64,000 nucleotides of DNA from contig JAAEAF010014559.1 of NCBI GenBank assembly GCA_011037195.1, positions 32,058 to 96,057 on the forward strand, in the 5' to 3' direction. Source of the DNA: Triatoma infestans. Lineage: Eukaryota; Arthropoda; Insecta; Hemiptera; Reduviidae. Shown here piece by piece: positions 33,380-45,190 of the stretch (position 1 is the first letter of the stretch; the number at the start of each line of letters is the position of its first letter). The notes below the pieces were generated by a model that saw only the letters and a program-made list of their open reading frames with translations, searched no databases and was not told the DNA's origin. The position numbers and the translations under genes were made by a program.

Positions 33380-33897
33380 CCGGTTTCTTGCATGTTTTGT
33401 ATAAATATTTCCATAGGATAGGCTGACGTTTGGGGTGCCCCATTCCCAGGCCATCGGTGGCGAGGTAGAACTTGTCGTTAAATCTAAAGTAGTTCTGTGT
33501 CGTTGTAGTTTGTACTAAGTTCGTAAGTTGGTGAATGAATTGCGTGGATTCTTCTTGTTTCAACTTCTGTTTCATTATGTCCAGTATGTCTGTGATTGGG
33601 ATGGAGTTGTATAGGTTGGTAATATCGAGGGATAACAATAGAGACTTTACAGTGTGTCTTATATTCTCTGTTAATTGTATTAGGCGTTGTGTGTTTCTTA
33701 TATTGTAAGTGTCATTCAGTTTTACTTTGTTTTTTATTACCGTTGCTAGATGCTGTGTCAACTTGTATGCTGGTGCTGTTGTGTAGTTTATGACGGGTCT
33801 GATAGGGATATTGGGTTTGTGTACTTTTGGAAGTGCATTTAGAATGGGTGCTGTAGGGTTCATACATGTGTACTTGAAGGTTTCGCGGAGTGAGGCT
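33380..33897 (-). pseudogene. PLE2, partial reverse transcriptase
   Basis: The frame covers FKYTCMNPTAPILNALPKVH through SLDITNLYNSIPI to LATDGLGMGHP, then shifts, losing the TSAILSEIF block. The YVDD motif and the GIY-YIG domain are absent. It abuts the pLTR remnant at 33366, so PLE2 and PLE1 are arranged head to tail on the minus strand with the pLTR between them. It is similar to PLE1 at most positions but is a separate copy. Confidence 0.85.
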
Positions 33898-34673
33898 ACT
33901 AGATTTGGAGTGGAACTATGTTCTTCCATAACGAAAAAGTAGAAAAAAAGTAAATCGGCAATATTATCCAAGAATTATATATATAAATACATTACAAAGA
34001 ATTTTAAGGACGGCTGTCATTTGATAACATTTTCATATATATTAACAAATGTGGTAGGATTTTTCCAGAACTGGGCACTATTTTATCACTTAGGTCATCA
34101 ATGCAATTAAAGTTTCCAGAAGGTGTCTTAACGTGGGATACGTAGTGCCCGATTGAGAACTAATAGCGGCTTAAATTCGATCACAATTTTTAAGTGATAC
34201 TTGATTCCAAAAATTGTAATATTTTGAGGTAAACAGTAAGAAATTTCATTTTTATTTAACGAATAAGGTTCTATAAAGATCACACTTCCCACTTGTATCG
34301 TTTTCTGCCTCTCGCCACAGCATGAAAGCTGAGATTAATACTGTCATCCACGCTAGTTAAACCAAATGAGGTTAAAATTTCATAATAAGTGGCACCAAAG
34401 GACGTTTAAATGTGTCTTCAATGTTACATACATTGCATTGGGCTCAGTTACATTCGTACAGTCATACTCGTACCCTCTCAGTTATTCGTTAAGTCATAAC
34501 AGTTACACTCGTTATGTCCTTAATACACTTTTCAATGATGAACGGTACATTACATTCACAGTTCATTTTTTTAATGCCACACTTTTACAATTGTATGGGC
34601 TTAAAAGCTGAAAAAAGGAATTTCAGTCTAAGTAAATTACATTCCGCCATGCTATTATGATCAACTTTATATA

Positions 34674-36924
34674 TCAAATCAAATAATGTGTTTGATTCCA
34701 TCCCGTCATTGATGATTCGTTTAAAATTTGGAGAATAGCTGCTAACCCTAGGACCACAGAATCAAGTGGACTTGTATTTTCCAACATGTACTTTTCATTA
34801 TTACATTTGATACCAGGTAATGTACTGCCATTTTTTAAGATGCCTGGCATTCCCATGTCTTTGGGGATTTCTTCACTAAAATTCCAACCTTCTTGCAAAG
34901 AAAAATAAGAAGAGCTCTCTTTCCTCTATTTTGATGGTTTGTTCTTTCCCATCCAGTTCTTTTCCATCTTCTTCCCTTTGCCGTTTTTGGAAAATAGATT
35001 CTGCAGGAAATGAAGTTTGTACCATGTATTATTCATCCTCCTTTGTGCCGGTGGGATAGTTCATTTCCACTGGTACTATATTCTAATAACTTACTGGCAC
35101 TCAATTTGACATGTCCTTCCAGCGCGCTAATATGCTTCATAATAAACATATCTGCAGTGTGTTATTATGAAAAGTTGACGATCTTTGAAATAGCTTTCAA
35201 TATAAGAACTCTTGTTGATTTCTTGTGAGCCCCAAAAAATGGCACAATGATCGTCGACCAAAGCGGCAGCTTGTATCATATTCGCTGCAAAGAAAATAAC
35301 TTATCTTCTTCACTATTTTCAACCTGCTGTAATTTTGCCTGGAGGGTATCAATTGCTTCCGAAAACCAAGTAATTCATATTCGGCCTGTTCACACTCTAA
35401 TAAAACGCAGTCATCATATCTTTGTGGTTTATCATCTTCTTCTTGCACGTCAGTATTTTGTACTTGACCCCTGGAAATAAACTGCAAATTTCTCGCTTTG
35501 CGCTCTTGTTGCCATATTATCATATACTGATAAAGCAATTAATAATACTTGGGCATCGATTTATTTTACATTCTGTAAATCCGTTAACCGACCAATGCAA
35601 TGACAGCATTGGATCATTGAACATGGAATTTTCTTAATTCTTTTATGAAACCCTTCCAACGTGTTACCGCTTTAATGAAATGATACCGATCCATTCTTAC
35701 GCTACAAGTTTGAGTATAAGAATTTACACTTAATGGTCTGTAAAAGCTGATATGACTGCTTGTTGAAGCTGCGGAGTCATCTCTTCGAACATCGTTAGGT
35801 TTTTTATGAGTATGGCTTAACCATTTCTGAATCCAGGAAGACAATGAAATGGTATCGTGGGGCCTGTGATAGCATCTGTATTACAGGTACGGCAGAACCA
35901 CAAGTGACAGATGAAACTCCTGCATATAGAAAAATATGTTTACTTTTATTAAATGCTACAGATTTCGGGTCAGGTATCAACTGTTTGATCAAATTTTCAG
36001 TAGTGTCTATTGACAGAACAGTGAAATTTTTCGAGCCATAACTTGGGCTTAATTATATAATTGACCTTGGGCTGGAAGTCCAATAGTGGACAAAAAAAGG
36101 ATCCAACCCGCAATTAATACTGCCAACACATAAGTCTATTTCAGTGACCAAATTGATAGTATAGGGTTACTGTGCACCCGCTTCTCTAGATTAGCCTCAT
36201 ATTTTGCCTGACGATAAATTTGTTACGATTGAATATGAGGAGGTTCTTGGTCGCCAAACTGCATACGCTTATTTGGTAATTCTCTTCGATATGATGATGC
36301 CGACATTTGTTGCAGTCCTTCAGCAACTTTTAACCTTCTTATTCCGGATAGCTTTCTTTTTATTGCACTATCATGTTTCACTTATTCATCATAATCGTAA
36401 ACCTTACAGTGCATTTTAATGTTGCTATGATCTTCGTCTTGTACTTTACCTATGATTAAAATGGGTCCACACTGTTCGCATTTTGCCGCACAGAAAATAT
36501 TTCCCCGTACCCGTCCTAAATATCCATGTACAGGGCAACTTCTTAGTCTAGAATATTAAATCATTAAGTACATGGGTCCATTGTCCTTTAGGCCATACAG
36601 TTCTTCTGCGGATGTGGGGTCTGGCTTTTTCATTTCGAGCGGTGAAGACTTGAAATTGGTCAATTTCCATATTTCATCACCTACATCTACATCAAATTTA
36701 AGACAATCTGTATCACTTGAATTACTTTCTTTATTATCTTCAACCTCTGCAACAGATGGGCTGACTTGCAAAGCCTTACTTACTTCATCATTTAAATCCA
36801 CAACAATTCAGGAATAAATGGCATGGCTTGGTACAGGTATTCTACAACAAAACAATATATTGTCTCTATACTTTTCAATAACACTGAGCACTTCATAAGC
36901 AGGAACATTTTCTTTTCTTGGCAT
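34674..36924 (-). pseudogene. MULE-like transposase pseudogene, copy 1
   Basis: Minus-strand reading gives a collinear but broken protein: a start near 36924 (MPRKENVPAYEVLSVIEKYR), an acidic stretch SVAEVEDNKESNSSDTDCL, a SGIRRLKVAEGLQQMSASSY region, TCSVRMDRYHFIKAVTRWKG, and an end with GILKNGSTLPGIKCNNEKYM and SPLDSVVLGLA. The R-x-D-x-x-HFI-x6-RWK pattern and the late LKNGS ... LDS(V/L) block recall the large transposase-like genes multiplied in hemipteran genomes and labelled MULE-like; that link is from memory. Stops and shifts are frequent. Copy 2 shares them, so decay preceded duplication. Confidence 0.45.
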
Positions 36925-37059
36925 TTTATTAGTTTCAATAAACTTTCAAAATTATTTGATTTTTTGATTTTTTCGCTATTTTGATTTGAAATTATTTGAT
37001 CATTTTTGAAAAACATTTTTCTTTAATAGGTATTGTATTGGTATCGTTTATGGATACCG

Positions 37060-37204
37060 GAAGTTGAAGTGAGGAGTAAGTGTTGTTAGTTAGAGTGATT
37101 AGAGAATTGGTTTCGAAATACGAACCACTGATTTATCCAAATAAACTATATTTTAACAAATAATTTAAAGTGTATTGTAATAGTAAAACTAAGATGCACG
37201 ATTG
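37060..37204 (-). repeat. LTR-like fragment beside the RNase H piece
   Basis: Phrases GTTAGTTAGAG, ATTAGAGAATT and TATATTTTAACAAATAATTT are shared in order with the LTR of element B (about 46675-46755). The equivalent segment in copy 2 is 41253-41394. Neither has a complete LTR. Confidence 0.45.
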
Positions 37205-37460
37205 TAAAAAAGATGTATGAGTGTTAAGGAGTTGTTGACATTTTGTATCGTTTTGTTTGTGTAATACTCGTATTTCTGATGTGTCGATGGTTGGATAATA
37301 TTCGTCATTATTCGTTTCTACACAGGCAATATATCTGCTGATGCGTCGGCGTCTGCCATGTTTTTGCTGGAGCGATGTTCTATGTAGAAATCGAATCCAG
37401 CTTCATGCTCCAACGGAACAATTTATTATGGCTGTCTTTAATGTTTTTAAGCCATTGTAG
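37205..37460 (-). pseudogene. Gypsy A-type RNase H fragment in duplication copy 1
   Basis: It corresponds to 41395-41683 (end of RNase H, including the position of the HADPLSRY motif) with small deletions that disrupt the frame. It stops exactly where PLE3 sequence starts at 37461. Confidence 0.7.
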
Positions 37461-38078
37461 GTGAGTTTTATATTTTCTGTTAACTGGATTAGGTGTTGTG
37501 TGTTTCTTATATTGTAAGTGTCATTCAGTTTTACTTTGTTTTTTATTACCGCTGCCAGATGCTGTGTCAACTTGTATGCTGGTGCCGTTGTGTAGTTTAC
37601 GACGGGTCTGATGGGAATATTGGGTTTGTGTATTTTTGGGAGTGCATTTAGAATGGGTGCTGCGGGGTTCATGCAAGTATATTTGAAGGCTTCGCGGGGT
37701 GGTATTACTAGTGTTGCGTTCTTTATAGCAGTTTTTACTTGTTGTTGGAAGTTTTTTGTTGGGTCCTTTTTGAGTTGTGTATATGTATTGTTGTTTATGA
37801 ATTCTAGGGTTTTGTTTACGTAGTCGTCGTGTGTCATTATTACCGTGCTGTTCCCTTTGTCGGCTTTTGTGATTATAAGGTTATTATCTTTGAGTTTTTT
37901 CCGTATTCTACCGGCAGTTCTTTCTTCTTGTCCGTCTGTGTTACTGTGCGTTTGTTGTTTCTGTAAGTCTTTTATTATGTTTGCGGCGATATGGCGAGCG
38001 TGTTCCTGTTCACCGTGTGGTAGTAAAGTTATCGCAAGTTCAGTGTCAATGGCAAGTTGTTCAATGTTCTTGGTGTGG
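37461..38078 (-). pseudogene. PLE3, N-terminal and early RT fragment
   Basis: From 38078 the frame runs through ELAITLLPHGEQE, the KDNNLIITKADKGNSTV region and PPREAFKYTCMNPAAPI to LIQLTENIKLTYN, then is cut by the gypsy RNase H fragment at 37460. It stays in frame at the point where PLE1 is shifted. The RT catalytic motifs and GIY-YIG are absent. Confidence 0.85.
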
Positions 38079-38138
38079 TACCACGGAAAATGTCTCTGAT
38101 GCTTTCCAGCTCTGCGGAACCAACCACCACAACAATTA
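38077..38138 (+). repeat. PLE pLTR fragment, inverted relative to PLE3
   Basis: Plus-strand phrases CCACGGAAAATGTCTCTGAT, GCTTTCCAGCTCTGCGGAAC and CAACCACCACAACAA match the pLTR at 59949-60003. PLE3 is on the minus strand, so this piece is in opposite orientation. No hammerhead is included. Confidence 0.75.
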
Positions 38139-38271
38139 TCTAAAATAGTTTGTAAGGCCTCGAGTGGGTTAGCTTGTGCTTTTAAATGAATGGCGGATTG
38201 GATATGTCTAATCCTATCCTCGAAAGTTTCAGGAGACTCTGTTGGTTGGGACTGAATATTCCAAAGGTTTC
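38139..38271 (-). pseudogene. Gypsy gag fragment (C-type)
   Basis: It matches 49345-49470 of element C: minus-strand reading gives the Q-(S)-QPTESPETF-like and ADPLEALQTILDNC-like capsid stretch. It is a short relic between the pLTR fragment and duplication copy 2. Confidence 0.65.
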
Positions 38272-41200
38272 CAGAAGGTGTCTTAACGTGGGGTACTTAG
38301 TGCCCGATTGCTTGAGAACTAATAGCGGCTTAAATTCAATCACAATTTTTAAGTGATACTTGATTCCAAGAATTGTTATATTTTGAGGTAAACTGCCCTC
38401 ATCAGTAAGAAATTCTTCTATTTTTATTTAAAGAATAAAGTTCTATAAAGATCACACTTCCCACTTGTATCGTTTTCTGTCTCTCGCCACCACATTGTTT
38501 ACCACTATTAATAAAATGGCATGAGCATGAAAGCTGTCATCCAAGCTAGTTAAACCAAATGAGGTTAAAATTTCATAATAAGTGGCACCAAAGGACGTTT
38601 AAATGTGTCTTCAATGTTACATACATTGCATTGGGCTCAGTTACATTCGTACAGTCATACTCGTACCCTCTCAGTTATTCGTTAAGTCATAACAGTTACA
38701 CTCGTTATGTCCTTAATACACTTTTCAATGATGAACGGTACATTACATTCACAGTTCATTTTTTTAATGCCACACTTTTACAATTGTATGGGCTTAAAAG
38801 CTGAAAAAAGGAATTTCAGTCTAAGTAAATTACATTCCGCCATGCTATTATGATCAACTTTATATATCAAATCAAATAATGTGTTTGATTCCATCCCGTC
38901 ATTGATGATTCGTTTAAAATTTGGAGAATAGCTGCTAACCCTAGGACCACAGAATCAAGTGGACTTGTATTTTCCAACATGTACTTTTCATTATTACATT
39001 TGATACCAGGTAATGTACTGCCATTTTTTAAGATGCCTGGCATTCCCATGTCTTTGGGGATTTCTTCACTAAAATTCCAACCTTCTTGCAAAGAAAAATA
39101 AGAAGAGCTCTCTTTCCTCTATTTTGATGGTTTGTTCTTTCCCATCCAGTTCTTTTCCATCTTCTTCCCTTTGCCGTTTTTGGAAAATAGATTCTGCAGG
39201 AAATGAAGTTTGTACCATGTATTATTCATCCTCCTTTGTGCCGGTGGGATAGTTCATTTCCACTGGTACTATATTCTAATAACTTACTGGCACTCAATTT
39301 GACATGTCCTTCCAGCGCGCTAATATGCTTCATAATAAACATATCTGCAGTGTGTTATTATGAAAAGTTGACGATCTTTGAAATAGCTTTCAATATAAGA
39401 ACTCTTGTTGATTTCTTGTGAGCCCCAAAAAATGGCACAATGATCGTCGACCAAAGCGGCAGCTTGTATCATATTCGCTGCAAAGAAAATAACTTATCTT
39501 CTTCACTATTTTCAACCTGCTGTAATTTTGCCTGGAGGGTATCAATTGCTTCCGAAAACCAAGTAATTCATATTCGGCCTGTTCACACTCTAATAAAACG
39601 CAGTCATCATATCTTTGTGGTTTATCATCTTCTTCTTGCACGTCAGTATTTTGTACTTGACCCCTGGAAATAAACTGCAAATTTCTCGCTTTGCGCTCTT
39701 GTTGCCATATTATCATATACTGATAAAGCAATTAATAATACTTGGGCATCGATTTATTTTACATTCTGTAAATCCGTTAACCGACCAATGCAATGACAGC
39801 ATTGGATCATTGAACATGGAATTTTCTTAATTCTTTTATGAAACCCTTCCAACGTGTTACCGCTTTAATGAAATGATACCGATCCATTCTTACGCTACAA
39901 GTTTGAGTATAAGAATTTACACTTAATGGTCTGTAAAAGCTGATATGACTGCTTGTTGAAGCTGCGGAGTCATCTCTTCGAACATCGTTAGGTTTTTTAT
40001 GAGTATGGCTTAACCATTTCTGAACCCAGGAAGACAATGAAATGGTATCGTGGGGCCTGTGATAGCATCTGTATTACAGGTACGGCAGAACCACAAGTGA
40101 CAGATGAAACTCCTGCATATAGAAAAATATGTTTACTTTTATTAAATGCTACAGATTTCGGGTCAGGTATCAACTGTTTGATCAAATTTTCAGTAGTGTC
40201 TATTGACAGAACAGTGAAATTTTTCGAGCCATAACTTGGGCTTAATTATATAATTGACCTTGGGCTGGAAGTCCAATAGTGGACAAAAAAAGGATCCAAC
40301 CCGCAATTAATACTGCCAACACATAAGTCTATTTCAGTGACCAAATTGATAGTATAGGGTTACTGTGCACCCGCTTCTCTAGATTAGCCTCATATTTTGC
40401 CTGACGATAAATTTGTTACGATTGAATATGAGGAGGTTCTTGGTCGCCAAACTGCATACGCTTATTTGGTAATTCTCTTCGATATGATGATGCCGACATT
40501 TGTTGCAGTCCTTCAGCAACTTTTAACCTTCTTATTCCGGATAGCTTTCTTTTTATTGCACTATCATGTTTCACTTATTCATCATAATCGTAAACCTTAC
40601 AGTGCATTTTAATGTTGCTATGATCTTCGTCTTGTACTTTACCTATGATTAAAATGGGTCCACACTGTTCGCATTTTGCCGCACAGAAAATATTTCCCCG
40701 TACCCGTCCTAAATATCCATGTACAGGGCAACTTCTTAGTCTAGAATATTAAATCATTAAGTACATGGGTCCATTGTCCTTTAGGCCATACAGTTCTTCT
40801 GCGGATGTGGGGTCTGGCTTTTTCATTTCGAGCGGTGAAGACTTGAAATTGGTCAATTTCCATATTTCATCACCTACATCTACATCAAATTTAAGACAAT
40901 CTGTATCACTTGAATTACTTTCTTTATTATCTTCAACCTCTGCAACAGATGGGCTGACTTGCAAAGCCTTACTTACTTCATCATTTAAATCCACAACAAT
41001 TCAGGAATAAATGGCATGGCTTGGTACAGGTATTCTACAACAAAACAATATATTGTCTCTATACTTTTCAATAACACTGAGCACTTCATAAGCAGGAACA
41101 TTTTCTTTTCTTGGCATTTTATTAGTTTCAATAAACTTTCAAAATTATTTGATTTTTTGATTTTTTCGCTATTTTGATTTGAAATTATTTGATCATTTTT

Positions 41201-41683
41201 GAAAAACATTTTTCTTTAATAGGTATTGTATTGGTATCGTTTATGGATACCGGAAGTTGAAGTGAGGAGTAAGTGTTGTTAGTTAGAGTGATTAGAGAAT
41301 TGGTATTCGAAATACGAACCACTGATTTATCCAAATAAACTATATTTTAACAAATAATTTAAAGTGTGTTGAAATAGAAAAACTAAGATGTACAATTGTA
41401 AAAAAGCGAGAGTATTGGCAGATAACTGTCGAGATGTATGAGTGTTAAGGAGTTGTTGACATTTTGTATCGTTTTGTTGAGCGTGTAATATTTCTGATGT
41501 GTCGATGGTTGGATAATATTCGTCATTATCCGTTTCTACACAGGCAATATATCTGCTGAGTGGGTCGGCGTGTGCAATGATTTTGCTGGAGCGATATTCT
41601 ATGTAGAAATCGAATTCCGCCAGCTTCATGCTCCAACGGAACAATTTATTATGGCTGTCTTTAATGTTTTTAAGCCATTGTAG
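38272..41683. repeat. Large duplication, copy 2
   Basis: Partner of 34107-37460 (see there). On the right it passes without interruption into the rest of gypsy element A, whereas copy 1 is cut by a PLE. On the left it starts directly after a C-type gag fragment. Confidence 0.9.
38867..41117 (-). pseudogene. MULE-like transposase pseudogene, copy 2
   Basis: Identical to copy 1 (34674-36924) in frame breaks and almost all bases; one visible change alters a Ile to Val in the SSW(I/V)QKWLSHTHKKP stretch and Asp to Gly in an overlapping frame. See copy 1 for domains and the limits of the family call. Confidence 0.45.
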
Positions 41684-41890
41684 GGCTGAATGATCGGTGA
41701 TAATTTTGAAGCGATAGCCGTATAAAATATAGTGGTATGTTTTGCAGCCAAATATTATCGCTAGGAGTATGTAGTTCGCTAGCTATACGCTCTGTAGTAC
41801 AATATTTAGACTTCGTTTCGCTCAAAACTCTTGATGAAAACGCTATTAGCCTTTCGTTGCCGTTTATATTTTGGCTTAATATTGCCAAGT
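41395..41890 (-). pseudogene. Element A: RNase H domain and start of integrase linker
   Basis: Two frames: 41888-41670 reads AILSQNINGNERLIAFSSRV then a degenerate continuation; the second (41644-41327) reads LFRWSMKLAEFDFYIEYRSS and the HADPLSRY box, then QQNDTKCQQLL. These are the Ty3/gypsy RNase H hallmarks (I-AY-SR-L; RW---L-EYDF-I-Y; N-ADALSR). A one-base shift separates the frames. Directly upstream (41890 onward) sequence jumps to the protease end, so the whole reverse transcriptase has been deleted. The integrase is also missing. Confidence 0.8.
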
Positions 41891-42300
41891 TGTGTTTTGA
41901 ATGTTGTTAATTTGAGATGTTGTGTGGTCTGTTAAGAATGGAATGACTGTTTTGTTTATGTTTATGTTTGAGTTTTTGAAGTTAATAATGGCTTGAAATT
42001 TTGTTAGTAGGTCTCTCCCAATGATCATTTCAAATTCATTTTTCAGTTGGGACACTGTGAAGTTACCTTGAATTTTTGTGTTTTGGCCTATGGATAATTG
42101 AATGGTTGACAGACCATAATTGGGGATAATCTGGTTGATTTTAAAATGATACCAGATTTTTCGGGCATCGATTTGACGTGACTGGCATCTATGAGCGAGT
42201 GTGAAGCACCCGTGTCGATCAGAGCTTTCACTTTTTTGTTTTTAATTTGGACGTTGATTAATAAATTATTTGAATCGTTGAGTGCCGGGATCAAGACAGT
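41891..42300 (-). pseudogene. Element A: aspartic protease
   Basis: Contains VKALIDTGASHSLIDASHVK, with the D-T-G catalytic triad, and later LKNEFEMIIGRDLLTKFQA, the I-I-G-R-D second protease motif. The frame is broken between them and at the gag junction (around 42290 and 42100). In Ty3/gypsy elements this enzyme matures Gag and Pol. Confidence 0.8.
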
Positions 42301-43542
42301 GGTCGCCGTTTGTGAAAACGGCTGAGCGCCTAATCGTTTTTTGAACTATTGAACCAGCATGCCTTTGCAGTATGCCCTCGTTTTTCACATATCTGGCATG
42401 TTGGCGGACCCATTTATTCGACGTATTGCCAGTATTAAATCTGTTTTTATTATTATTATTATTATTATTGTTGGGCATTTGTTTTTTGAAATAGGGCCTA
42501 CTTTGCCTGAAGGTACGATGGTCTGGCTTAAATTGTGGCTTTTTGCAAAAATTAATGCGTCGTTTTTATTATTAAAATTATTTTTGTTATTTTTGTAGTC
42601 GCGGTTCCAGTGGTTGCCCCTGCAGTGTTTGCACGGCGAAGGCGGTGAATTTTGTTTATTTCTTTTAGTTCGTACTAATTGAAATTTTTCTGTGCACTCA
42701 CTGTTCCAGTGTTTGCCAGAACAATGTTTGCAGGGCGACGGAGGTTTATTACTGGAATTGTGATTGGTTTCTGCCATCTTTAAGGCAAAAACGGAGGCTT
42801 CAGATTCCGAGTTTTGGATGTCTCTGAGTGCTGTGGCGTAGTTTTGTGCTTCGTCTAGCGTTTTGGGTAATTTGGTTTGCACTTGGGTTTTTATGTTTGC
42901 CGGAAGTGATTTAATAAATGCGTCTGTCGTTAATCGTTCAACTAGATTTTGTAACGTTTGTAATGGGTTTTGTTGAGCTTTGAATAAGAGCGATGTGGAA
43001 ATATGCTTTATTCTGTCAGCAAAAGCTTCGAGAGTTTCTGATGGATTTTGTTGCAAGCTCGTTATTTGCTGCAACAATACCACGGGCGTTTTTTCTTTTT
43101 TAAATCTGGCAATTAGATTTTCCGTGGCTAGTCGGTAGGTTAAAATGATGTTATCATTTGTACACTGCGTTTTAAATGTGTCAAAGAAAATTTTGGCCGC
43201 ACCCGTTAATTTTAAAATTAGGATTTCCAGTTTGTCGGCTTCTGACCATCCCGAAATCGCACTATAGTAATTGATTTGGTCTATGAAGGAATTTATGTCG
43301 CTATTATGCGCTCCATCAAATACCGGCAGGTTATTTATTAGTTGTAAATTACGGATGTTAACCGTATTCGTAGAGTTAATTTTATTTAATAAATACGCGA
43401 TTGCTTCATCAGCAGATTTTTGTTGGCCATCGATTGTATATGTAGACATGATTTTAGAGAGTCTTTCTTTTAAAATTAACAAATTGCCACTTGTAGGAAG
43501 ATTATGTTGTTTTAATTTCTGAATAATTTCGGCTCTTTTCAT
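42301..43542 (-). CDS. Element A: Gag polyprotein
   Basis: A 385-codon frame starting at ATG 43540-43542. N-terminus MKRAEIIQKLKQHNLPTSGN ... LKERL resembles a SAP motif. Next are a YTIDGQQKSADEAIAYLL segment, a LPVFDGAHNSDINSFIDQ capsid entry motif, helices to LEAFADRIKHIS and FIKSLPANIKTQVQ, then nucleocapsid. Zinc knuckles: CKHCSGKHWNSEC (C-x2-C-x3-H-x4-C), a second CKHCRGNHWNRDY with the last Cys changed to Tyr, and a third, CQICEKRGHTAKAC, that lies in another frame at about 42357-42405 because of a shift at the Asn-codon repeat near 42460. It has a plausible protein product as far as the repeat. Confidence 0.85.
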
Positions 43543-43718
43543 AAAAAGGAAGTCGAAATATTAAAAAATATGAAATATATGAAATATACAAATAGATGTA
43601 ACAAAAAATAGCGGAAATTAAAATATTTAAAAGTGTAAAACTAGTATGAATAATAATAAAAAAAAATGAATGAAAATTATATCTTACCTTTTAATGGGAA
43701 ACGGCTGGGTTTCGATAA

Positions 43719-43729
43719 CGCTGCCACCA
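43719..43729 (-). other. Element A primer-binding site
   Basis: The minus strand reads TGGTGGCAGCG, starting one base after the LTR end. The same TGGTGGCAG(C/T)G is found next to the LTRs of elements B and D. The primer tRNA was not identified. Confidence 0.7.
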
Positions 43730-43730
43730 A

Positions 43731-44062
43731 TGTAAGGGTGTTGTAAGGAGATGTTGGTTGTTGATAATGAGTGATAAATAACACCTTAATATAGGTATAA
43801 GATATATAATTGATATGTGTATATATATAACTGACTGCCAAGGACTTTACACTTTAGAGTTTAGAACTGAACTGAACTGAACTGACAGACTGACGTGGCT
43901 AAATGATGTCTGATGTGTAAGACTGAATTGAACAGCATGATTTTTGACTGTCTCTCTCTTATATATTTATATATACACTGGCCTCTCCTCTCCTCTCTGT
44001 GGGAGAGGGCTGTTTCTCTCTCTGCTAGAGTGGATGAGTGATGGGGGTTCACTACCCCTACA
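43731..44062 (-). repeat. Element A 5' LTR
   Basis: Bounded by TGTAAGGG on the left (plus strand) and CCCCTACA on the right, giving TG...CA ends over 332 bp; it is adjacent to the PBS and to gag on the expected side. No second copy of this LTR is present, so the 3' end of element A is lost. Clusters of CTCTCC and TATATA phrases lie where promoter and R sequences would be. Confidence 0.7.
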
Positions 44063-44150
44063 TTAATATGACAGGGTGTACCCATTTACCGCTACTTTCT
44101 TCAATAATACCCCTATCGAGACTGTCGGGCCTTGAGGATTGGAGCCTCAG
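44063..44150. other. Junction between elements A and B
   Basis: About 90 bp of sequence not assigned to either element, including ACAGGGTGTACCC. Element B begins inside pol immediately to the right. Confidence 0.4.
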
Positions 44151-45190
44151 AGTGAGCTAACGATAAAGACTACTAACGATAGGTGGGTGGTCCTTAGTGT
44201 CGATGTGGTGTGCTATGTTAGCGAACTTTGTTTGAAAGTTTTTGTCGTGCGTGAATGTATCGTGAAAGGTGCTAGGGCCTATAAGATGTTTTGTCTCTGC
44301 TCTTCCGATAAGTGCGTCAGTTTGCTGTACAGTTCGTCTTGAAAAAGACAAAGACCTTCTCTGTGTCTTGAGAGGTTGGCAGTACAGCGTTAATAGTATG
44401 TGTAGGTAAGTCAGTGTCAAGGTCGTATTCTATGGCGCAATTGGTAAATGTTTTTGTATGGAGATTTCGTGGGAGGAAGTGTTAATAATATTTATGCTGC
44501 ACATATTGTTTGTGATTAGCGCAATAGAATTTGGTAGGTATAGTCCATTCGGTAGAGATTCACAGTTAATAGGATTTCTAGGATTTGTGTGGAATTTCGG
44601 TATATAATGTGTGTGTTTGTACTATGTGAGTGCGTGGTGGTACAAAAATTTTGTGTCGTAATTGTAGCGTTTTGGGCAACCTGACTGACTGAATGGTGTT
44701 AATGTCGGATGAATGAGATGAGTTCGCAAATGGAATGTTGCATTTGTTTAGCGTGACTGGCTGAGCCCCTAACCGAGTTTATAATGGCTCGGTTGTGTGT
44801 AAGTATGTCTCGTCCAAGTATGGTCTGGAATGCGCCTTGATGTTTTGGCACAATGAATTCACCCTTAAATTGTGAGTTCTTGACGCCGTCCGCATGTAGG
44901 GACGTGACGCCGTAATTTGGTATAATTTGGTCAGTCAGTAATTCGAGTAGAATGTCTGAAGGCTGAAGCTTCTTATTCTTACAGTAAGAAAAATCAATAA
45001 GTCTGTGACTAGCGCCTGTGTCCACGAGAGCATGAATTAATTGTCTTTTGAATCGTAGGTCCACGATTAAATTATAGTGTGAAGTGAACGCCGGGATGAC
45101 TGCAGTAGTTGTGTTCTTTTGAACCTCTTGAGACCGCCGGGGATTTAACCGTTTTTTGGTTTTATTAAAAAACAAGCCCGCGAGCACTAA
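44151..45190 (-). pseudogene. Element B: protease and pre-RT region
   Basis: The 44699-45187 frame (162 codons) has a LVDTGASHRLIDFSYCK protease active site and a FQTILGRDILTHNRAIIN second motif. Downstream, in shifted frames, are LPNGLYLPNSIAL, then FANIAHHIDTKDHPPIVSS, which matches the H-x-I-x-T-x-x-x-P segment just before gypsy RT. The sequence ends there, so RT, RNase H and integrase are absent. Confidence 0.8.

Larger units (their letters stand above)
34107..37460. repeat. Large duplication, copy 1
   Basis: It matches 38272-41683. From 34366 to about 37080 the offset is constant at 4193 bp and I noticed only one substitution (in the phrase CTGAATCCAGG, C for T in copy 2). The first 250 bp (34107-34360) align with several indels, and the right 350 bp (37080-37460) diverge again. 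Copy 1 ends inside a gypsy RNase H fragment where a PLE piece begins. Confidence 0.9.
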
